Made by a program: the position numbers and the translations under genes
The notes under the pieces: model-generated
Databases searched by the model: none
What the model was told of the DNA's origin: nothing
What the model saw: the letters and a program-made list of their open reading frames with translations, nothing else
Shown: one piece after another, positions 1-9,090 of the stretch
How the letters are laid out: each line of letters begins with the position of its first letter
Numbering within the stretch: position 1 is the stretch's first letter
Source of the DNA: Clostridiales bacterium
GTDB lineage: Bacteria; Bacillota; Clostridia; Lachnospirales; Lachnospiraceae
NCBI GenBank assembly: GCA_012839295.1
Contig: DUNO01000064.1
Coordinates: 1 to 42,717 of the forward strand
DNA: 42,717 nucleotides
Direction: 5' to 3'

Positions 1-52
1 CTATCTCTATCTCTATCTCTATCTCTATCTCTATCTCTATCTCTATCTCTAT
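1..52. repeat. CTATCT hexanucleotide microsatellite
   Basis: The hexamer CTATCT is repeated eight times without error and followed by a partial unit (CTAT). It begins at the window edge, so its true length is unknown. It lies about 315 bases upstream of the GH30 start codon and is not inside any gene I can see. Such repeats can change length by slippage; whether this one affects expression is not shown. Confidence 0.95.
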
Positions 53-98
53 AAAACTATCACAAAACTGGAATTTCATCAATATTATTTTATTTATT

Positions 99-127
99 TT
101 GATAGAATAATGGAATATCTATATTGA
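99..127 (+). promoter_or_regulatory. weak candidate promoter for the GH30 gene
   Basis: Positions 53-367 hold no supported gene. Within them, TTGATA (99-104) and TATTGA (122-127) are separated by 17 bases, which fits a sigma-A promoter with a poor -10 box. It would leave an untranslated leader of roughly 230 bases. Nothing else in the gap is convincing. Confidence 0.25.
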
Positions 128-367
128 ATACGGTAAGAACTTTTCTTACTTCTATGGTATTCTTAGATTATATGAAACCAAGCAATTATGAAACTTAGAA
201 ACTGTGGCTATTTCTCACACATTTGGTGCAGATATCTAAGCGTAATTAGCATATTCAAAGACACATTACCGCATGGAATAAAGGAGTTTGCACCAAGTGT
301 ATGAAAAGATTTCATTGACTAACGGTTTCACAATTACTTACTATGAAGCAAACGAAAGGAGTTTAAT

Positions 368-1837
368 ATGGATTGCAAACAGATTACCACATTTTCTGTT
401 AACGGGGTCGCTTACCCTAAGCAGTATGACATTCCGATTACAAGGGAAACTGACGAACCAACACATTTAGAATCGGATGTCTTAAATCTCTATCCGGATA
501 TTACATTCCAGATAATCGAAGGCTTTGGAGGTGCTATGACCGAATCCTCCGCTTATCTGCTTTCTAAAATGGACGCGGAGACCCGAAAAAAAGCCTTAGA
601 GGATTATTTTGGAGCCCAGGGGAATCACGTCAAGTTTCTTCGTGTCCATATGGATAGCTGTGATTATTCCCTTGAGGAATATGCTGCTGTAGAGGATCCC
701 ATCGCAGACCCGGAGCTAAACACATTTTCCCTAAAGCGTGACCATCAGTATATTATTCCCATGCTGAAGGAAGCAATGGAGCTTTCCACTGAACCTCTCA
801 GTGTCCTGCTCAGTCCCTGGTCACCTCCTGCTGCCTGGAAAACACCGCCGGAAAAGCCCCAGAATGACCTGTCTGTTTATGGCGCAATGTTCGGCTTTCA
901 GGTGGAGCCGGTGGATTATACCAAACCGTCCCGCTGCAATGGCGGAACCTTAAAGCCGGAATATTATGGCTCCTGGGCGAAATATCTTGTAAAATTTGTA
1001 CAGGCATATCTTGAGGAAGGCATCCCTGTTACTATGATGTCCATCCAAAATGAATCCATAGCTGCCACAAATTGGGACAGCTGTGTATGGACCTCTGCCC
1101 AGCAAAAGACATTTCTTCGCGACTACCTGTATCCTGCCTTTCAGGAATCCGGATTAACCGGTAAAGTCGGTATTTATATCTGGGATCATAACAAGGAACG
1201 CGTATTGGAGTATTCCAGGGACATCATTGATGAAGTGACTAATAAGATGGTAGAAGGTATCGCTTTCCATTGGTATTCCGGAGATCATTTTGAAGCGGTA
1301 GAGCTGACCAGAAATGCCTTCCCCAGTAAAATCCTGATGTCCAGCGAATGCTGCGCCCTTCATCCCCCTGGAAAATCCGGATTTATGGGGCTGTTCGGCA
1401 GCATTAAGCTTCCGGAAACCGTAGAGTTTGAAGACGCCGTTGCTTATGCCCATGATCTGATTGGCAATTTAAATGCCGGTATGAACCGCTGGATTGACTG
1501 GAACCTGATTGTTGATAAAGACGGTGGGCCGCGCCATGTTCCCTCCGGTTTTGCCGCACCGATGGTTGCCAATGATGATGGAACCTACCGCAAGAATTTA
1601 TCCTTTGACTTTATAAGGCATTTTTCCAAATACATTCTGCCGGGCGCGGTGCGTATTGGGTTTTCCAGGTGCAGCGATAAGGTTGAAATGACTGCGGCTA
1701 AAAATCCAGACAGCTCTATAGTAACAGTACTTTTGAATAAGAATAATGACGACGTAAAATATGCGATCCGTATGAACGGCCAGGTTATCCGTGTGAATCT
1801 GCCTGCAAGAACACTTAGTACGGTGGTTCTATCTTAA
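368..1837 (+). CDS. glycoside hydrolase family 30 protein
   Basis: A 489-residue GH30 (glucosylceramidase-like) enzyme of clan GH-A, expected to be a retaining beta-glycosidase. The family opening motif EGFGGAMTESSA lies at residues 51-62. The acid/base is probably E229 in QNES and the nucleophile E327 in MSSEC. A C-terminal beta-sandwich part ends in NLPARTLSTVVLS, typical of the family. There is no signal peptide or membrane segment, so it should act in the cytoplasm on an imported glycoside. The ATG at 368 has AAAGGAG six to seven bases upstream. It stands alone, convergent with the ROK kinase operon. Substrate is not predictable; beta-glucosidase, beta-xylosidase and beta-1,6-glucanase activities all occur in the family. 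Confidence 0.9.
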   Translation: MDCKQITTFSVNGVAYPKQYDIPITRETDEPTHLESDVLNLYPDITFQIIEGFGGAMTESSAYLLSKMDAETRKKALEDYFGAQGNHVKFLRVHMDSCDYSLEEYAAVEDPIADPELNTFSLKRDHQYIIPMLKEAMELSTEPLSVLLSPWSPPAAWKTPPEKPQNDLSVYGAMFGFQVEPVDYTKPSRCNGGTLKPEYYGSWAKYLVKFVQAYLEEGIPVTMMSIQNESIAATNWDSCVWTSAQQKTFLRDYLYPAFQESGLTGKVGIYIWDHNKERVLEYSRDIIDEVTNKMVEGIAFHWYSGDHFEAVELTRNAFPSKILMSSECCALHPPGKSGFMGLFGSIKLPETVEFEDAVAYAHDLIGNLNAGMNRWIDWNLIVDKDGGPRHVPSGFAAPMVANDDGTYRKNLSFDFIRHFSKYILPGAVRIGFSRCSDKVEMTAAKNPDSSIVTVLLNKNNDDVKYAIRMNGQVIRVNLPARTLSTVVLS

Positions 1838-1882
1838 TACTAAGCTTGAATATTATAAAAGCTTGAATATCATAAGGTATCA

Positions 1883-1914
1883 AAAAACTCAGGGGAATTG
1901 TACCCTGAGTTTTT
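1883..1914. terminator. bidirectional Rho-independent terminator
   Basis: A perfect 12-bp stem (1883-1894 with 1903-1914) has an 8-base loop, with A-rich and T-rich ends on both sides, so it can stop both the GH30 gene and the opposing ROK kinase operon. A near copy occurs at 24447-24480. Confidence 0.85.
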
Positions 1915-2012
1915 GCATACTTTTGCTGGCTATCCTAATGAAACAAAAAAGATGACCATTAAACCTGATACCCTTTGAAGAAGGGTACCTTTATGGAAAA
2001 TAATCTGTGAAG

Positions 2013-2966
2013 TTAACTATAATCTTGATTTCCTAACAAAGCCGCTCCAACAATACCCGCATCATTTTTTAGTTCTGCACAGGCAATCTGCGGACATGTC
2101 ATTTCTCCATATATATTTTGCCCAACCTTTTTACGGAGTGGACTGACTAAACGCTCTCCCTGATTACTAATTCCGCCACCCAGTATAATGATTTCCGGCA
2201 TGAATATATTAATTAAGTTAAGAATACCGTAGGAGAGATATTCAATATACTGTTCAAATACCTGGTTAGCAATCGCATCGTTTAAATCCATTGCCTGGAA
2301 TATCGTTTTTCCTTCCACTTCCTCAAGAGCTAACACCTTCTGCCACGCCAAGCTTTCCGGATGTAATTCCATGGCCTCCCTCATGCTTTGTATGAGACCG
2401 GTAGCTGAGGCATAAGCTTCAAGGCATCCCCTTCTCCCACAAGTACATGGGCGCCCATTCATTACGATACCCATATGGCCAAACTCACCGCCCATGTTAT
2501 TTCCGCCAGCAAATATTCTTCCATCTGTCACATATCCTCCACCTACGCCTGTACCCAGCGTAAGCATTAGCATGTGGTTTTTACCCCTACCGGCACCTGC
2601 CAACGCTTCTCCGTAAGCTGCCGCATTGGCATCATTCTCTAAATAGATCTTGCATCCTAACCTATCCTGCATCATCTTTTTAATAGGCAACCCGTCAAAC
2701 CCCAGATTATTCGTGAAGCTAATCTCCCCTGTTTTTGCATGAATGGTTCCGGGTATGCCAATACCTATGCGTACTATTTCCTCCATCGTACAACCAATCT
2801 TAAGGATTGCCTGCCTTACACAATAAGCCATATCATCACAAATTTCATTAGCAGGCCTTCCTGCCTTTGTTTGCATATTATATTTTGATATAATATGATA
2901 GCTTTCATCAACTACACCTACTGCAATATTTGTCCCACCTAAATCAATTCCAATATAATAATTCAT
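2013..2966 (-). CDS. ROK family sugar kinase (glucokinase-like)
   Basis: A 317-residue ROK protein, expected to phosphorylate a hexose or amino sugar with ATP in the cytoplasm. The N-terminal phosphate-binding motif DLGGTN is at residues 8-13, the catalytic aspartate is D112 in the END motif, LGTGVGGG follows at 137-144, and the ROK zinc site is formed by the EFGH segment (161-164) and C174, C176 and C181 in CTCGRRGC. Length is normal. The start codon is preceded by AAGGGG. It is the last gene of the minus-strand operon that begins with the PIG-L deacetylase at 9788, which suggests that it phosphorylates the sugar freed by that pathway. ROK repressors are unlikely because no N-terminal helix-turn-helix precedes the kinase domain. 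Confidence 0.9.
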   Translation of the reverse strand: MNYYIGIDLGGTNIAVGVVDESYHIISKYNMQTKAGRPANEICDDMAYCVRQAILKIGCTMEEIVRIGIGIPGTIHAKTGEISFTNNLGFDGLPIKKMMQDRLGCKIYLENDANAAAYGEALAGAGRGKNHMLMLTLGTGVGGGYVTDGRIFAGGNNMGGEFGHMGIVMNGRPCTCGRRGCLEAYASATGLIQSMREAMELHPESLAWQKVLALEEVEGKTIFQAMDLNDAIANQVFEQYIEYLSYGILNLINIFMPEIIILGGGISNQGERLVSPLRKKVGQNIYGEMTCPQIACAELKNDAGIVGAALLGNQDYS

Positions 2967-3159
2967 AATCTACCCCTTTCACGAAACTTCCTCTTCTTGG
3001 TCTCCGGAGCAAAAACCGGATGCAGCAAGATATTGCAGCCGGCACAAAAGGAGCCGCCGCAAAATGTAAAAATTCAACAAGATATAGTTTCTGGCTGTTG
3101 GCCAACACAAATATCTTATATGAAAAATTCATTTTGCGACAGCCCCTTCTTATAAATGA

Positions 3160-4335
3160 TTAATATACTCCCATCTCAAGAACCGTATCTATAAATATTT
3201 TAAAATTCTCTTCCGTTCTGGGAGAAAGCGGTACATTAAGCGGCGTTGCCGTTGGTAAAGCCACAAAATTCCCTCCGGGCTTTCCTTCCTCGACGCATTT
3301 ACGGACGACCTCTTTCATCTGGTCAGCAGGTAATAGCTCCAAATCCCTAAGCTGTATATTGCCAAACAGACAAATTTTATCCCGGCATATCTCTTTCGCT
3401 TCTTTCAATGTTATGTCACCAGATTCAGGAGCCTCAACAGGATCGATAGCATCGATCTCCATATCCAGGAAATCCCGGAGGACAGTTTTAACCTTTCCAT
3501 GGGAGTGAATACGGGCATACCTGCCATAATCATGAATTAAGCGAATTATTTTTTTATCATATGCCACAACAAATTTCTTAAAAAATTCATTTGGCAAATA
3601 GGGTGGTGTACAGTATTCCGCCCCAGCCATACGGAATAATGGTCCTGCGCCTTGTCTCAGCATATCCTTAAGAAAGTATTCCTGTTCTTCATATGCCTTG
3701 TCTAACATCTTGATTATGGTTTCCTCCTCGGTAAAAGCGGTCACCGTAAAATCTCCAAATTCAAACATTCCTGCCACTTCACAGATTGGGTCAGAGATAT
3801 CAACCATCAGGATGCCATTGTCCCCAATATAATCTTCCTGCTCCTTTAAATGGGACACATCCACGGGCATAGGCTCAAAGGGGACAGAAAGATACTTCTC
3901 TATATCACTCTCGTCCTTAATTCTGTGCTCGATTTCCCAGGCAGTATATATCCCCTTATCCATTCTGAAGGTTTGGGTTAAATCTCCTTTTGGTGTCGTC
4001 AAAATTATCTTTGTAAAAGTGCTGTCGCCTTCTTGCATTTGCTCATAGCGTGTATGCTTGGCCACATAGGCATTATTGCAATTAACACTGGTCATATAAA
4101 TGCAATCCGCTTTTTCCCTAATATATTTCATAAGAGGGATATAAGACTCTTCCCTATTCCACCAGCCTGACATATAGGTACCAAAGATATTGTCCTCAAC
4201 ATATCTGGTCATTTCGTCCTTCAAAACCGAATTCTTTGGTTCAACATGCCAACCGGTCATATCATATGTAGAAATCGGTACACGATCCGGTATTTTATGT
4301 TGTAAAACGGTTAATAACCTTTCTTTTGATGTCAT
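3160..4335 (-). CDS. URO-D family protein, divergent metal site
   Basis: A 391-residue member of the uroporphyrinogen decarboxylase / cobamide methyltransferase superfamily; the start SKERLLTVLQHKIPDRVP matches the conserved N-terminus. In MtaA/CmuA-type methyltransferases zinc is held by an HxC...C set. Here the equivalent place reads HSHG (H277, H279), and the C-terminal position reads PTATPLN with no cysteine, so the usual site is altered. The ATG at 4335 is chosen because GGAGG lies five bases upstream; an in-frame TTG at 4347 would include that ribosome binding site. It lies between the ABC binding-protein gene and the ROK kinase. Function is unknown: a decarboxylase-like or methyl-transfer role on the imported compound is inference, not shown. 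Confidence 0.8.
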   Translation of the reverse strand: MTSKERLLTVLQHKIPDRVPISTYDMTGWHVEPKNSVLKDEMTRYVEDNIFGTYMSGWWNREESYIPLMKYIREKADCIYMTSVNCNNAYVAKHTRYEQMQEGDSTFTKIILTTPKGDLTQTFRMDKGIYTAWEIEHRIKDESDIEKYLSVPFEPMPVDVSHLKEQEDYIGDNGILMVDISDPICEVAGMFEFGDFTVTAFTEEETIIKMLDKAYEEQEYFLKDMLRQGAGPLFRMAGAEYCTPPYLPNEFFKKFVVAYDKKIIRLIHDYGRYARIHSHGKVKTVLRDFLDMEIDAIDPVEAPESGDITLKEAKEICRDKICLFGNIQLRDLELLPADQMKEVVRKCVEEGKPGGNFVALPTATPLNVPLSPRTEENFKIFIDTVLEMGVY

Positions 4336-4471
4336 TATTTCCTCCAATTTTCCATAAAATCAACTTTCATTATTATCGTTCCAAAAAGGACGTCCCGTAT
4401 ATATTAATAAGATGTTATGGCAACCTTAACTGGTTTTATATTTACGTTTTGAAATCCAAATATAAATAATA

Positions 4472-5440
4472 CTAATCCATATAATCCTTTACATTAGAGC
4501 TGTCTGCAAGCCCAAAGCTTGTATTTGTTATGTCTTCTAATTCCTCTCCATTAACCGCTTTTACGGCTGCCGCTAATGAATCTCTTACAACATCTACCGG
4601 AGGTACAACAATTAAAGCTTTATAATATTTATGGTTCTCTGATAACGCTGTAAATGGCTCATCTCCATATCCGCCACAGGATAATACGGCACATTCCTCT
4701 GCCCCTGCTTCTTCTAATGCGGTTACCGCACCCCAGGCATGATTGTCAACTACGCCGTAAACCATATCAATACCTTTTGCAATATTATTATTAATAATAT
4801 TAGCAGATACCTCACGGCTTCCATTTGCATCCTGGGTCGCAATGATTTCAACCTTATCAATCGTATTAATAATACTTAAAAATCCTTCATCCCTCTTTAC
4901 TAAATGCGGATAACTTGGAGCATTAATCATGACCAGATTAACCTTCTCTTTATCTGCATAGTTCTCTTCAATATACTTTTTAGCATATTCTCCTAATTTT
5001 ACGCCAGTTTCATAGTTATCCCAGGCAACACAGGTTGAGACATAGGAATATTCAATCGGTGTATCGGTAGAAACAACAGGAATACCTGCTTCTTCCGCCT
5101 TTTGAATTGCTGGAATAATGCCCTGTGCATCAGCAGCGGAAGCTATAATAACATCATATTGCTGCGTGATAAAGTTCTCAATCTGCTGTGTCTGCTTTTC
5201 ATTATCCTGATTACCATCTTGGACATTAATTTCGTAACCAAGCTCTGCAGCCTGCCTCTCATATTCGTCCGAAATTGCTGCAAGCCATTCATCCCCCTTA
5301 TACAAAAGGGCTACACCTACTTTAAGTTTTTTGCCTTCCTTTTCAGTAACCTCTTCTTCCGTTTTTGCACCACACCCTATGAATGCCGTTGTAGTTATAA
5401 CACCTGCTAATAACACTGCTACAAATTTTTTTAATTTCAT
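4472..5440 (-). CDS. sugar ABC transporter substrate-binding lipoprotein
   Basis: A 322-residue type I periplasmic-binding-protein-fold lipoprotein (RbsB/Peripla_BP_4 type). The signal peptide ends in a lipobox with C23 in FIGCG; the mature part begins with an acidic linker and then KLKVGVALLYKGDEW. It would be anchored to the outer face of the membrane and deliver substrate to the permease and ATPase encoded just upstream. GAGGAG precedes the ATG. Ribose, galactose, xylose and autoinducer-2 binders share this fold, so the ligand cannot be named. The two flanking URO-D genes and the PIG-L gene suggest a modified sugar. Confidence 0.9.
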   Translation of the reverse strand: MKLKKFVAVLLAGVITTTAFIGCGAKTEEEVTEKEGKKLKVGVALLYKGDEWLAAISDEYERQAAELGYEINVQDGNQDNEKQTQQIENFITQQYDVIIASAADAQGIIPAIQKAEEAGIPVVSTDTPIEYSYVSTCVAWDNYETGVKLGEYAKKYIEENYADKEKVNLVMINAPSYPHLVKRDEGFLSIINTIDKVEIIATQDANGSREVSANIINNNIAKGIDMVYGVVDNHAWGAVTALEEAGAEECAVLSCGGYGDEPFTALSENHKYYKALIVVPPVDVVRDSLAAAVKAVNGEELEDITNTSFGLADSSNVKDYMD

Positions 5441-5470
5441 CTTCCTTCTCCTCTTTAATATATTTTTTTG

Positions 5471-6949
5471 CTAAGTGCATAGTTCCATGATTTTTTCCTG
5501 TGTTGCTTTCCTTGCTGCCATCTCCCCAACTAGCTTTCCTTCATGCATAACCATAATTCTATCACACATTCCCAGAAGCTCCGGCAGCTCCGAGGATATC
5601 ATGATAATTGATTTTCCCTGTTTAACAAGGGCACACATCAGCCGGTATATCTCTGACTTTGCACCTACATCAATTCCTCTCGTAGGTTCATCCATAATGA
5701 TAATTTCACTATCCTCTAATAACCATTTTGCAATTACCACTTTTTGTTGGTTACCACCGCTCAGATATTGTACCTCTGTCTCTATATTGGGCGTGGCAAT
5801 ATCTAGTTTGTCAACATAATGCTTACTCATATCCTTTTCCATGGAAGCTTGTATTAGTCCATGCCTGGTCACTTTATTTCTGCCAACCATACAGATATTT
5901 TCTTTCACAGGCGCGATTTGCACCAGCCCTTGCTGTCTTCTGTCTTCGGGTATTAATCCAAGACCATTTGCTATTGCATTCTGAAAGGATTTGATGAGAA
6001 TTTTCTTACCCTTTAGATAAACAGCTCCGCTATCCAGGTGATCTATACCAACTAAAGCACGCATTACTTCCGTCCTTCCGGCGCCTACAAGTCCGGAGAA
6101 GCCCAGAATTTCTCCCTTTCGAAGTTCAAAAGAGATATCCTTAAATACTTTTTTTCTTGTTAAATGCTCTGCTTTTAGTATTACATCACCAATATCAATT
6201 TCTTCTTTAGGATATTCATTACCTATGGATCTTCCTACCATTAATTTGATTAGTGTTTTACGGTCACATTCTTTTACCGGCAAAGTATCAATGTGTTTTC
6301 CATCTCTTAGTACTGTAATCGTATTTGCCAGATTAAAAATTTCCTCCATTCTGTGGGAAATATAAATAATTGTAATTCCGTCCTTGATCAATTTATCCAT
6401 GATGCCAAACAATATTTTTAGTTCTTTTTCCGTTAAGGTAGCAGACGGTTCATCCATAATCAGAACTTTACAATCATGATTGATTGCTTTGCAGATTTCT
6501 ACGATTTGCTTTTTAGCAACGGTCAACTGATTGACCGGCATATCTACCTCCAAATCCATCCCAAGACCCTCAACCATTGCCTGCGCCCTATGTTTCATTT
6601 CTTTCCAATCCACTAATCCTTTTTTATAAATAAGGTTACCCAAGAAAATATTTTCTGTTATGCTTAAGGTCTCTGCCAATTTGATTTCCTGATGTACAAC
6701 ACTTATTCCATGCTTTTGTGCATCATTGGGGGTACGTAACTTCAAAAGCTCACCATCCAGGTATATTTCGCCTTCATAGTTCGTATAAATACCTGCCAAT
6801 AGTTTAATTAATGTTGATTTGCCTGCCCCATTCTCTCCCATCAACGCATGGACATGCCCTTTTTTTATTTCAAATGACACATTATCTAAAGCCTTAACAC
6901 CAGGAAAACTTTTTCCAATTCCCTTGAATTGAAGTATTGTATTATTCAT
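5471..6949 (-). CDS. sugar ABC transporter ATPase, two-domain Mgl/Rbs type
   Basis: A 492-residue duplicated ABC ATPase of the MglA/RbsA/XylG type, energising import of a monosaccharide-sized substrate. The first domain has a full Walker A (GENGAGKST, residues 38-46), a variant signature (LTVAKKQ) and Walker B followed by DEPSATL. The second has the degenerate P-loop GLVGAGRTE usual for these proteins, a normal signature LSGGNQQ and Walker B with DEPTRGID. Length and order are normal. It lies 30 bases after the permease and 30 bases before the binding protein, clearly one operon. Confidence 0.93.
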   Translation of the reverse strand: MNNTILQFKGIGKSFPGVKALDNVSFEIKKGHVHALMGENGAGKSTLIKLLAGIYTNYEGEIYLDGELLKLRTPNDAQKHGISVVHQEIKLAETLSITENIFLGNLIYKKGLVDWKEMKHRAQAMVEGLGMDLEVDMPVNQLTVAKKQIVEICKAINHDCKVLIMDEPSATLTEKELKILFGIMDKLIKDGITIIYISHRMEEIFNLANTITVLRDGKHIDTLPVKECDRKTLIKLMVGRSIGNEYPKEEIDIGDVILKAEHLTRKKVFKDISFELRKGEILGFSGLVGAGRTEVMRALVGIDHLDSGAVYLKGKKILIKSFQNAIANGLGLIPEDRRQQGLVQIAPVKENICMVGRNKVTRHGLIQASMEKDMSKHYVDKLDIATPNIETEVQYLSGGNQQKVVIAKWLLEDSEIIIMDEPTRGIDVGAKSEIYRLMCALVKQGKSIIMISSELPELLGMCDRIMVMHEGKLVGEMAARKATQEKIMELCT

Positions 6950-6979
6950 GACATCCCCCTTTCCTTTAACTATATTTTC

Positions 6980-7990
6980 TTATTTACTTCTTTTATTTCT
7001 AAAAACATCCAACAGGACTGCAATAACTAATACAGCACCTTTTATAGCATCCTGGTAAAATGGATCAATATTCATCATCGTCATACCATTGAAGAAAATT
7101 ATTAAAAAGATTACGCCAAATAGGGCACCAATGACTTTACCCTTTCCTCCTGTCAGGCTTAATCCACCGATTACGCAAGCAATAACAGAATCAAATTCAT
7201 ACAGATTGCCATTTGTTAAGGATACCGAATCTAAACGTGACATTAGAATTATTCCGCCGAATGCAGCTAATAATCCCCCCAGGGCAAAGGTTAAGCAATA
7301 GGTCTTTTTTATATTAATACCAGCAAAATATGCAGCTTCTGCTCCTCCGCCTGTTGCATAAATATTTCTCCCAAATCTTGTTTTACGGGATACAAATTGT
7401 CCCACTATGTATAGGGCAATCATGATGATTACACAGATCGGAAATATTCCAATATAACCTCTGCCTAAAAATGCGATGTCATCCGGTAGTCTTGCGATTG
7501 GTGTGGCGTTGGTTATAATTTTAGCTGCACTTCTGCAGATCATCTGGAGACCTAAAGTGGCAATGAATGCCGGTATCTTGAAGTATGCAAAAAGTACACC
7601 ATTTGTTAATCCTACTAAGCATCCTAAAAGTAAAGCCACTAAAATAGATAACCAGGGGTTAATTCCCTCTATTTTCATCAAATATGCTGCTACAGCGCTG
7701 GTAAAGCAAACACATTGTCCCAGTGACATGTCAAATTGTCCATTTAGGATAATGAAAGCCTGACCCATAGCAACGATTGCTAATGCAGAACATTGTAAAA
7801 AAATATTTTTAATATTCTGTGCCGTAAAAAAGTATGGGGACATAAATGAAAAAACCAAACCCATAATTAAAATTGCAAATACAGCCGCATACTCTTTACT
7901 AAACCTGGATAACTGCTGTCCAACATATTTTATCGCAGTATTTCTATCATTTACCTTTATCGTATCCAAAATATTACCACCCCTTCTCAT
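6980..7990 (-). CDS. sugar ABC transporter permease, RbsC/MglC type
   Basis: A membrane permease of the BPD_transp_2 family with about eight to ten hydrophobic segments, the first at about residues 38-58 (YAAVFAILIMGLVFSF). The conserved loop ATGGGAEAAYFAGINIKK and the end motif KGAVLVIAVLLDVFR match RbsC-type permeases. It pairs with the double ATPase downstream. The ATG at 7990 lies only seven bases after the previous stop and has a weak ribosome binding site; a TTG at 7969 (codon 8) has AGGGGTGG seven bases upstream and may be the true start, giving 329 residues. Confidence 0.9.
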   Translation of the reverse strand: MRRGGNILDTIKVNDRNTAIKYVGQQLSRFSKEYAAVFAILIMGLVFSFMSPYFFTAQNIKNIFLQCSALAIVAMGQAFIILNGQFDMSLGQCVCFTSAVAAYLMKIEGINPWLSILVALLLGCLVGLTNGVLFAYFKIPAFIATLGLQMICRSAAKIITNATPIARLPDDIAFLGRGYIGIFPICVIIMIALYIVGQFVSRKTRFGRNIYATGGGAEAAYFAGINIKKTYCLTFALGGLLAAFGGIILMSRLDSVSLTNGNLYEFDSVIACVIGGLSLTGGKGKVIGALFGVIFLIIFFNGMTMMNIDPFYQDAIKGAVLVIAVLLDVFRNKRSK

Positions 7991-7997
7991 AAGCTAT

Positions 7998-8984
7998 TTA
8001 TTCCACAAATGCTTTCATGTTCTCTATCGGAGTGTCCCGTGCCACTTCACATCCTGCGCTTAGTATAAATTTCGCTTTATTTAGGGACTTCAGTTTAAGT
8101 ACTTCTTGTCTGATCAGCTCCGGAGTACCATCCTTTAAAATTCCTACAGGATCGATATTGCCTTTAATGCAAATGCTATCGCCTACTAAATCAAAGGCTT
8201 CCCTTGCATCAATCTTATAGTCAATATTAACTAAGTCGAATTGAAGTTCCTTCGCGTAGGGTAAAATATGCTTTGCATCCCCACAGATATGGTATTTTAA
8301 TTTAACATCTGATTTCTTACGGATTCCATCAACAACCTTTTTCGTGTATGGATATACAATCGTTTCATATAGATTAGGAGAAATCATCGATGCGGTAGCA
8401 TCTCCAATACCAATAATATCCGCTCCTGCCTTTGCTTGCTCTAAAGCAAAGGCAATACCAATTTCTGATGCAAACTCAAGAAGCTCTTCGACAAATTCAG
8501 GCTCTTCAAAAAGATCCACCATGAATTCGTTAATATCATATAGCATCGCTGCACTTTGTAAGGGTGACTCAATCCATCCAACAACTGCTTTCTCGTCTTT
8601 ATAATGATTTTTAAGGTATCTTATTCCTTCCACCTTATCGATCAGCCTAGGGGATTTGCTGATATCCGGCATCTTAAAAGCGAATTTCGTCTTATCTGTA
8701 ATCGCATGCTTAACTATAACCGGAAGGCCATCCTCCGGAAAATCTAATATTGCGCCACAGGCACTTGCCTCACGATATGCATCTGAATCTACAGTAACTG
8801 CATCCAATCCGAAAGCATCCGCTGTAATAATCTGAGCTTTTGCTAACGATTTATAGTCCGTAGCGAATTCCCTATATATAACCTTTGCATACTTAGCCGA
8901 AAATGCCATGACAAAAGGCCAAATAGGAGTTTTATCAACCTTCCTTCCTGCGATAGCATTATTAATTCTTTCTAATCCTTTCAT
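7998..8984 (-). CDS. URO-D family methyltransferase-like protein (MtaA type)
   Basis: A 328-residue URO-D superfamily protein with the HxC...C zinc set of MtaA/CmuA-type cobamide methyltransferases: H232 and C234 in YHICGD and C312 in LSAGCE. The segment GNIDPVGILKDGTPE is also typical. Such enzymes usually move a methyl group to or from a corrinoid protein, but no corrinoid-protein gene lies in this operon; the nearest is at 24574. GAGGAGG precedes the ATG. It follows the PIG-L deacetylase and leads directly into the transporter genes, so it probably acts on the imported compound or on a methyl group released from it. The substrate is unknown. Confidence 0.85.
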   Translation of the reverse strand: MKGLERINNAIAGRKVDKTPIWPFVMAFSAKYAKVIYREFATDYKSLAKAQIITADAFGLDAVTVDSDAYREASACGAILDFPEDGLPVIVKHAITDKTKFAFKMPDISKSPRLIDKVEGIRYLKNHYKDEKAVVGWIESPLQSAAMLYDINEFMVDLFEEPEFVEELLEFASEIGIAFALEQAKAGADIIGIGDATASMISPNLYETIVYPYTKKVVDGIRKKSDVKLKYHICGDAKHILPYAKELQFDLVNIDYKIDAREAFDLVGDSICIKGNIDPVGILKDGTPELIRQEVLKLKSLNKAKFILSAGCEVARDTPIENMKAFVE

Positions 8985-9020
8985 TTCCTTCCTCCTCTTA
9001 AATGCTGTGTATGGTGAAAG

Positions 9021-9090
9021 CTAGTGTACTGTCCCATTTATCAAAATAGGCAGTGCTGTTAGCCTAATTATGAGCGGGACAGTACACTAG
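9021..9090. repeat. 70-bp element with perfect 15-bp terminal inverted repeats
   Basis: The arm at 9021-9035 (CTAGTGTACTGTCCC) is exactly complementary to 9076-9090, with 40 bases between that hold a further short stem (TAGGC/GCCTA). The right arm includes the stop codon of the PIG-L gene (9087-9089). The size and exact ends resemble a small MITE remnant; it could equally act as an mRNA hairpin between PIG-L and URO-D. No clear target-site duplication was seen. Confidence 0.8.

Noticed and set aside
288-470. 60-codon plus-strand frame opening with TTG just before the GH30 gene
   Set aside because: It overlaps the GH30 start by about 100 bases in another frame, has no family resemblance, and the GH30 start has the better ribosome binding site.
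1969-1987. TACCCTT/AAGGGTA hairpin before the ROK stop
   Set aside because: Only 7 bp with no T-run on either strand; the stronger terminator at 1883-1914 already explains the gene ends.
2944-3132. 62-codon minus-strand frame between the URO-D and ROK genes
   Set aside because: It overlaps the ROK start, has no ribosome binding site and looks like random basic and aromatic sequence.
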